A stretch of DNA of 10,710 nucleotides from Cephalothrix simula. Lineage: Eukaryota; Nemertea; Palaeonemertea; Archinemertea; Cephalotrichidae. Within the stretch, counting starts at the first letter, position 1, and the number at the start of each line of letters is the position of its first letter. The stretch spans positions 1 through 10,710 of the forward strand of contig JAXIUW010217618.1 of NCBI GenBank assembly GCA_035591015.1. The letters are read 5' to 3'. This document shows positions 7,601 through 10,710 of this stretch, in pieces. A program made the translations under genes and the position numbers. The notes under the pieces were generated by a model, which saw nothing but the letters and a program-made list of their open reading frames with translations, was not told the origin of the DNA and did not search any database.

Positions 7601-9571
7601 CTGATATTAAGGTGATGCAAAAGCTCATTAAAATTTTAGTCCGAAAAAGGACATGGGTTAGAGCCATAAAAATATGGGTTTTCCCCATTTTCAAGCTATA
7701 ATTGAGAAATATATTTGCTGACGTTTCGATCTTTACCTAAAGATCATCTTCAGAGCAGTTGTTCGATTGAACGATTTTCAATTGACCTAATCAGCTAAAC
7801 GTAGGCCTATAATATACTAGCAAAATTATAATTACCTCTTTACTCTACTGGGAAATCATATTAAATGTCACGATGAACTGGAAAAATGTCAACAAATAGC
7901 CCCGTGCTTACTTATCAACAAGAAAAGACGAAGATCCAGCACTGTTCTACCTCCCTGCTACATCACCAAAGTAACATATATATTTTATGGATCTCACCAG
8001 CCGCCGAGAACACGACGAACAGCGCCTTACCCGACTGAGCTACAGGGCCGACCATAAAAAGGTTACGGAACCTTAACTCTGAGATATGAACGTACCCTTT
8101 TTATGGTTGGCCCCGGTTATTTGCTCGTCATTTGCTCGGCGGCCGGTTCCAGAGGGCGCGAGTTTGAATCCCAACGAGGCAAGTTGCCATTCTTCCCATG
8201 ATAGGAATATTTCATTGTAGGTTAACGTCTAAGTCCATTTAAGTTGATCGAATAAAGCGTTAAAAATCGAAACATTGGTTTAATTTGACTTTTCTTTTTC
8301 AAAATCCAGGCTGCCACAGAAAATAAAGGAGTGAATATAATTGTTGAAATGCTTGCCAATAAAAATTTGGAAAATGATTTGGAATTGTTATCTCGTAGGG
8401 GAAGAGTATTGGTGAGTACTACTGTTTATTTTTCCTATTAAAATGTATCGGAATAATCAAGCAAAATGGCGGTCATCGCTTCCGGCAAAATACCTGAGAC
8501 ATTAAGAAATCCCTTATTTTCAATTTTTTCCCAACTTACAATATATATATGCCACATTCTGGTTAATTTTCGACTCTTAGTTAATTAAAGGAGCATCGAT
8601 GTCACCGCGATATCCCTGCGACATCTCAGCAGCTCATCGATATCCCCGCGATACCGGCGAATTTTTGCTTCCCCTAAGCCCAATGCGATGAATGGAATTT
8701 TTTAAAGCGATATCGCAAAGGTGCATCGACATGTTGATCGATGTCACTGCGAAATCCCAGCGACATCGCCGAAGGGAGGGAGGGAGGGAGAGAGAGAGAG
8801 AAAGAGAGTGAGGGAGAGAGTGAGAGATGGAGAGAGAGGGAAAATAGAATGAAAATATCTATCCTAAAGGCGTACTGTCACTCCGATGTCGTTGTTCCTT
8901 TGCTCCCTTCTTTGAAGCCCAATGCTAAGAATGTGGCATCGCAAAAGCGAACCAATTGCAATGTGTCCGTGATATCAGGAGCGGGCGTTCCCCCTCCGTA
9001 CGGTTCATAATTTTATGTATGCTTTATTATAACAATAATACTAGGTAGTTGAAAAATATCGATTTTCAAGGCCCGCAGTTTTGACCGAGGTTTTTATTGG
9101 ACCGAGCGCAAAGCGCGAGGTTTAATAAAATCCGAAGTTAAAACTAAGGGACAGTTGAAAATCTATCATTAACAAATATCTAGTATTATTAATTTTTATT
9201 AACTTTTCATTTTTTGGCAATATATATACATAACGGGCCAATATCCATATTGGCCCTTCAATAAACGAAATATTTCTACATAATTTAGTATTAATATTCG
9301 ATACTACCAGCAAAAGTAACAATAATAGCATTGATTGCTATTTAGACCGTTAACTTGTAAATCATTTCATTATGATTTTCAAATTCATTTGTAATATTTT
9401 TAGAAGTTTTTATATCTTTATTTATATCGGGAGTACATGTAGCTTATCCACACAAATCAATTTATATAATTTCAGATTGTTGGCAGCCGCGGCAAGATTG
9501 AAATTGATCCCAGGGCCACAATGGGGAAAGAAAGTGCTATATTGGGAGTTGCCCTCATGACCTATTCCAAG
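4529..9571 (+). CDS. Zeta-crystallin / NADPH:quinone oxidoreductase (5' part, six exons)
   Basis: Joined exons 4529-4618, 4703-4855, 5981-6196, 7272-7421, 8310-8411 and 9476-9571 encode 269 residues that align along their whole length with vertebrate CRYZ, a cytosolic medium-chain reductase that uses NADPH for one-electron reduction of quinones. Landmarks: [15 protein letters not shown] (4-18), [11 protein letters not shown] (40-50), PGHDASG (62-68), PGDRVF (82-87), GSYAEYA (94-100), GVPYFTAYR (123-131), the GxxGxxG nucleotide loop GASGAVG (149-155), VEMLAN (215-220) and VGSRG (239-243). The N-terminal GroES-like half carries no zinc ligands, as expected for this family. All six exon ends are GT donors and every junction is phase 0. 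The first exon is open in frame back to its acceptor at 4496, so an upstream coding exon or a longer N-terminus is possible; 4529 is the first Met seen. Family length is about 330, so about 60 C-terminal residues lie past the window. Confidence 0.95.
4619..4702 (+). other. CRYZ intron 1 (84 bases)
   Basis: A short intron with donor GTATAC and acceptor TTCATTCTTTTTAG. It is the only intron in the visible gene without inserted repeats. The splice joins Gln30 to Val31 in phase 0. Confidence 0.9.
4703..4855 (+). CDS. CRYZ exon 2
   Basis: 51 codons (residues 31-81). It encodes [20 protein letters not shown] and the PGHDASG segment of the catalytic domain. Donor AAG|GTAAGT is close to consensus. 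Confidence 0.95.
4907..5690. mobile_element. Large inverted-repeat element, no coding capacity
   Basis: The left arm (about 4907-5050) runs GGGATGCCTGTCCGACAGGG, GACGACGAAA, GGGATGAATGTC, a second GGGATGAATGTCC, ACAAATAGGACAAA and TGATCACTG. The complement of the right arm (about 5490-5690) shows the same blocks in the same order, spaced out by small insertions. The arms are therefore about 145 and 190 bases and clearly homologous but diverged. The approximate outer boundaries are GGGATGCC at 4909 and GGCATCCC at 5673. No transposase was found, so it is a non-autonomous fold-back or MITE-like insertion. Confidence 0.7.
5201..5380. mobile_element. 180-bp MITE nested in the intron 2 element
   Basis: The ends are perfect 16-bp inverted repeats, TACCGTACAACCAGGA (5201-5216) and its complement (5365-5380). 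If the outer TA is the target duplication, as for Tc1/mariner-type insertions, the repeat is CCGTACAACCAGGA. Similarity continues inward: ACTCGCCCCTAAC..GGCTC on the left faces GAGCCAC..AGGGGCGAGT on the right, and ATTGGTC faces GACCAAT near the centre. No coding capacity. Confidence 0.75.
5981..6196 (+). CDS. CRYZ exon 3
   Basis: 72 codons (residues 82-153), the largest visible exon. It encodes [16 protein letters not shown], the [18 protein letters not shown] helix and the first half of the nucleotide-binding loop, LVHGASGA. Acceptor CCTTTTCAG, donor GCG|GTAAGG. The open frame continues upstream to 5834 and downstream to 6217, but those ends are intron. Confidence 0.95.
6197..7271 (+). other. 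CRYZ intron 3
   Basis: 1075 bases, donor GTAAGG, acceptor TTGATATTTTTTAAAG, a weaker site than the others but the reading frame across it is unambiguous. It holds a long hairpin at 6750-6811 and a perfect GTGTCA-tcgc-TGACAC hairpin at 7026-7041. Nothing else recognised; open frames here are short and unrelated to known proteins. Confidence 0.85.
6750..6811. repeat. 62-base hairpin
   Basis: GGAGTGTGATTC (6750-6761) pairs with GAATCACTCTCC (6800-6811), 11 of 12. After a symmetric 5-base internal loop, GGAATTC (6767-6773) pairs perfectly with GAATTCC (6788-6794). It could be the remnant of a short palindromic element. Confidence 0.6.
7272..7421 (+). CDS. CRYZ exon 4
   Basis: 50 codons (residues 154-203). 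It opens with [20 protein letters not shown], completing the Rossmann-fold loop begun in the previous exon, and runs through NGADLVFDH to YIQEIK. The donor is AAG|GTAAAC. Confidence 0.95.
7714..7757 (-). ncRNA. Hammerhead-ribozyme-like motif, probably degenerate
   Basis: Read on the minus strand, the order is TGCT, CTGAAGATGA, a hairpin, CGAAAC, GTC, AGCA. The hairpin is an 8-bp perfect stem (GATCTTTA/TAAAGATC, 7728-7745). TGCT and AGCA can pair and so close the motif, as helix I would. The hammerhead core is CUGAUGA, helix II, GAAA, with cleavage after NUH such as GUC. Here CUGA and UGA are separated by AGA, and helix III is essentially absent. It therefore resembles the minimal hammerhead motifs of Penelope-like elements but is probably inactive. 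No Penelope coding sequence was recognised nearby. Confidence 0.35.
7989..8049 (-). mobile_element. tRNA-derived SINE head (copy A)
   Basis: On the minus strand, starting at 8049, GGCCCTGTAGCTCAGTCGGG places a perfect RNA polymerase III A box (TAGCTCAGTCGG, 8031-8042) at tRNA position 8. A B-box-like GGTGAGATCC (7989-7998) begins at position 52. The spacing is exactly that of a tRNA, but the D-stem and anticodon arm do not pair properly and the B box is altered, so it is a SINE head and not a working tRNA gene. The SINE body would continue towards lower coordinates; its end is not defined. Confidence 0.65.
8096..8172 (+). mobile_element. tRNA-derived SINE head (copy B), inverted to copy A
   Basis: CCTTTTTATGGTTGGCCC (8096-8113) matches the complement of 8045-8062 at 17 of 18 bases, and CTCGGCGGC is also shared with copy A. 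Counting from 8109, a B-box-like sequence (GAGTTTGAATCC, 8160-8171) starts at tRNA position 52, while the A box is eroded. It is a second, more diverged copy pointing away from copy A. Confidence 0.6.
8310..8411 (+). CDS. CRYZ exon 5
   Basis: 34 codons (residues 204-237). It encodes [20 protein letters not shown] and LLSRRGRVL, matching the conserved VEMLAN strand and the RGRV turn of quinone reductases. Donor TTG|GTGAGT. Confidence 0.95.
8595..8767. repeat. Spaced direct repeats rich in ATCGATGTCAC
   Basis: A 31-base unit beginning ATCGATGTCAC and ending GCGACATC occurs at 8595-8625 and 8737-8767 with 3 mismatches, 142 bases apart. A shorter relative (CATCGATATCCCCGCGATAC) lies at 8634-8653. 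The stretch AAGCCCAATGC (8677 onward) recurs at 8917 onward, so the repeat structure spans the GA tract. Confidence 0.65.
8771..8844 (+). repeat. GA-rich low-complexity tract
   Basis: About 74 bases that are almost pure purine on the + strand: GGGA repeats first, then GA repeats, interrupted by three single Ts at 8809, 8821 and 8828. It directly abuts one of the GCGACATC units. Low-complexity Arg/Glu frames across it are not genes. Confidence 0.9.
9061..9163. mobile_element. Fold-back (MITE-like) element
   Basis: GATTTTCAAGG...CAGTTTTGAC (9061-9084) faces GTTAAAACT...TTGAAAATC (9137-9163), an imperfect inverted repeat of about 25 bases. The centre contains GAGCGCAAAGCGCGAGG, itself a small GCGC-aaa-GCGC palindrome. 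No coding capacity and no certain target duplication. Confidence 0.5.
9235..9256. repeat. Perfect 10-bp hairpin
   Basis: GGGCCAATAT (9235-9244) and ATATTGGCCC (9247-9256) are exact complements separated by two bases. It sits in AT-rich DNA about 70 bases after the fold-back element. Confidence 0.8.
9476..9571 (+). CDS. CRYZ exon 6 (last visible)
   Basis: 32 codons (residues 238-269): [13 protein letters not shown] followed by [15 protein letters not shown], matching the family up to the position where human CRYZ reads SSTK. Donor AAG|GTAGGC. No later exon was found before the window ends. Confidence 0.95.
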
Positions 9572-9650
9572 GTAGGCCCTAAATACATGTAATAAAGATC
9601 AACAAATAATAATACCAAAGTAACGATAATTAATAAGAAAGAAACTTAAA

Positions 9651-10185
9651 AGGTAATTCTATTTTGAAAAAACCACTCGCCCTTATAAGGTAGTCTACAT
9701 TTTATATAAGAAACCTAGTGCGATGGTGTACCACACTAGACTGCGCAATTGGTCTTCAATAGAGACTAATGCATCGTATACCACGCGCGCGATCATATTG
9801 AAACTGATTAGCTTGTCAATCACGCGTACCCTGACGAGTAAGGTGGTATATGCCATGTAGTACATTATTTGACCTATATTTCGGGAGGGGGCGAGATCGA
9901 AGGTACATTCGATTTGCGACCGAACGGCCGTTGCTCGCCACGGTAAATCACGCGTGTCAAGACTGTCAAATTGATCGAAAGGCCCAGGGTCTGTTCACAT
10001 ATCACTGTTCAGAAAAAAATAATTCAGTAATCAAAATAATTAATTAGTGGCTGAAAATAGGTAACAAAGATTATTTTGACCTATTTTAGGCAGTGAAACA
10101 ATTTTCAAAAAAGATCTCGTACTGTTTTGTCTAGCTTGTTTTTTTGAAAGTCTATCACCCACTAACGATAGGTAAAATAGATTCT
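9651..10185. repeat. Dispersed repeat family, copy 2
   Basis: GGTAATTC (9652), CCCTTATAAGGTAGTC (9680-9695), CGTGTCAA...ATCGAAAGGCCCAGGG (9952 onward), GGTAACAAAGATTATTTTGACC (10060 onward) and a terminal fold-back follow the same order as copy 1. The interval from CCCTTATAAGG to GTGTCAA is about 275 bases here and about 260 in copy 1. In the fold-back, GATTATTTTGACCTATTTTAG (10070 onward) faces GATAGGTAAAATAGATTC (10167 onward). Confidence 0.6.
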
Positions 10186-10524
10186 ATGAATATGATGAGG
10201 GCATGTACACAGAAAACGAATCACTAGGTTTTTTTAAAAACTTCTGTTGACTACGTTTTAAAGGGGTACTCGTTTAGTTTCTTTATCAACAAAACCCCAT
10301 TGATGAGAAGACCACCCATGATTAGAAATATAAATAAATTATATGTCTTAAATGCAAATCAACTCCGATCGATTCTACGTCACGGCATATCGCGTTCTGA
10401 TTAGCTAACTAAAGTATGTTGGCAAAATTTGGGCAAATCGTAAGTGTAACGGAATTAGTGGTTGAGCCTGGTGTGCGTGGCGCTGTTAACAGAGTACACC
10501 TTTAAAGGAGCTATATTGGCGCAA

Positions 10525-10542
10525 AATCTGGGTACCCAGATT
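10525..10542. repeat. Perfect 18-bp palindrome
   Basis: AATCTGGGTACCCAGATT is its own reverse complement with no loop. It could be a chance palindrome, a protein-binding site or the centre of a decayed fold-back. Nothing nearby indicates which. Confidence 0.8.
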
Positions 10543-10638
10543 ATCGCTAACGTCAATTATTTTTGATATAAGCATTGTTTGAAAATTCGTCTTAAGATAC
10601 ATAGATTCATATGACGAAATTATCAGAATGCCGTTTTT

Positions 10639-10669
10639 ACCCCTCGGCAAAAAATTTTGCCGGAGGGGT
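10639..10669. repeat. Hairpin preceding a microsatellite
   Basis: ACCCCTCGGCAAAA (10639-10652) pairs with TTTTGCCGGAGGGGT (10655-10669), 14 base pairs with a single bulged G. It lies 13 bases upstream of the TGTC repeat, an arrangement that suggests the end of a mobile element. Confidence 0.7.
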
Positions 10670-10682
10670 ATTAGTATGGTCG

Positions 10683-10710
10683 TGTCTGTCTGTCTGTCTG
10701 TCTGTCTGTC
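10683..10710 (+). repeat. (TGTC)n microsatellite, cut by the window end
   Basis: Seven uninterrupted TGTC units run to the last base, so the true length is unknown. Confidence 0.95.

Larger units (their letters stand above)
7422..8309 (+). other. CRYZ intron 4, SINE and ribozyme-like debris
   Basis: 888 bases, donor GTAAAC, acceptor TTCAAAATCCAG. It contains a GCGTA-gtcg-TACGC hairpin flanked by TTCC/GGAA (7569-7591), a hammerhead-like motif on the minus strand near 7714-7757, and two divergent tRNA-derived SINE heads around 7989-8172 (each listed separately). Confidence 0.9.
8412..9475 (+). other. CRYZ intron 5
   Basis: 1064 bases, donor GTGAGT, acceptor TATATAATTTCAG. Its contents are spaced CGATG/GCGAxATC repeats, a GA-rich tract, a fold-back at 9061-9163 and a perfect hairpin at 9235-9256. 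From 9257 to 9475 it is plain AT-rich DNA. Confidence 0.9.
9572..10710 (+). other. CRYZ intron 6 (continues past the window)
   Basis: At least 1139 bases with no match to the missing C-terminal residues of CRYZ in any frame. It contains copy 2 of the dispersed repeat, an 18-bp palindrome and a terminal hairpin plus microsatellite. The stretch 10186-10520 between them shows nothing recognisable. Confidence 0.75.

Noticed and set aside
7989-8049. Functional tRNA gene
   Set aside because: The A box and spacing fit, but the D and anticodon arms do not pair, the B box is altered and no acceptor stem forms; a SINE head explains it better.
8741-9010. Arg/Glu/Ser-rich frame of 89 codons
   Set aside because: Translation of the GA-rich low-complexity tract.
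9850-10047. 65-codon frame as the missing CRYZ exon
   Set aside because: Its translation has no similarity to the expected C-terminal residues and it overlaps repeat copy 2.

Overview
The window is eukaryotic, from an animal. The central gene is split into exons by introns with GT..AG ends and polypyrimidine acceptors, the intergenic DNA is AT-rich, and the space between exons is packed with retrotransposon debris, fold-back elements and simple repeats. The protein similarity and the style of the repeats suggest an invertebrate, perhaps a marine deuterostome (echinoderm, hemichordate or lancelet), but the sequence alone does not fix the species.

Layout, left to right. 1-317: flank and a degenerate minisatellite (about 30-34 bp units containing CTCCCG). 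318-1326: AT-rich, no gene seen. 1327-1506: the C-terminal tail of a non-LTR retrotransposon ORF2, followed by a T-rich stretch. 2051-3583: an intact 510-codon reading frame with four C2H2 zinc fingers and two further Cys/His clusters. It resembles the cysteine-cluster proteins that accompany KDZ transposases and HMGXB3-like proteins, and is probably one large exon or the N-terminal half of such a protein. 3611-3778: a small inverted-repeat element. 3915-4392: copy 1 of a roughly 500-bp repeat family.

4497-9571: six consecutive exons, all on the + strand and all joined in phase 0, encode the first 269 residues of a zeta-crystallin/NADPH:quinone reductase (CRYZ). About the last 60 residues lie beyond the window. 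Its introns hold the interesting structure: intron 2 carries a large inverted repeat with a 180-bp miniature element nested inside it; intron 3 has a long hairpin; intron 4 has a hammerhead-like motif and two tRNA-derived SINE heads in divergent orientation; intron 5 has spaced direct repeats, a GA-rich tract, a fold-back element and a perfect hairpin; intron 6 holds copy 2 of the 500-bp family, an 18-bp palindrome and a hairpin followed by a TGTC microsatellite that runs off the window.

The zinc-finger frame and CRYZ lie on the same strand but show no functional link. The first looks transposon-derived and the second is a housekeeping redox enzyme. Nothing prokaryotic (operon, CRISPR, ribosome binding site) is present.
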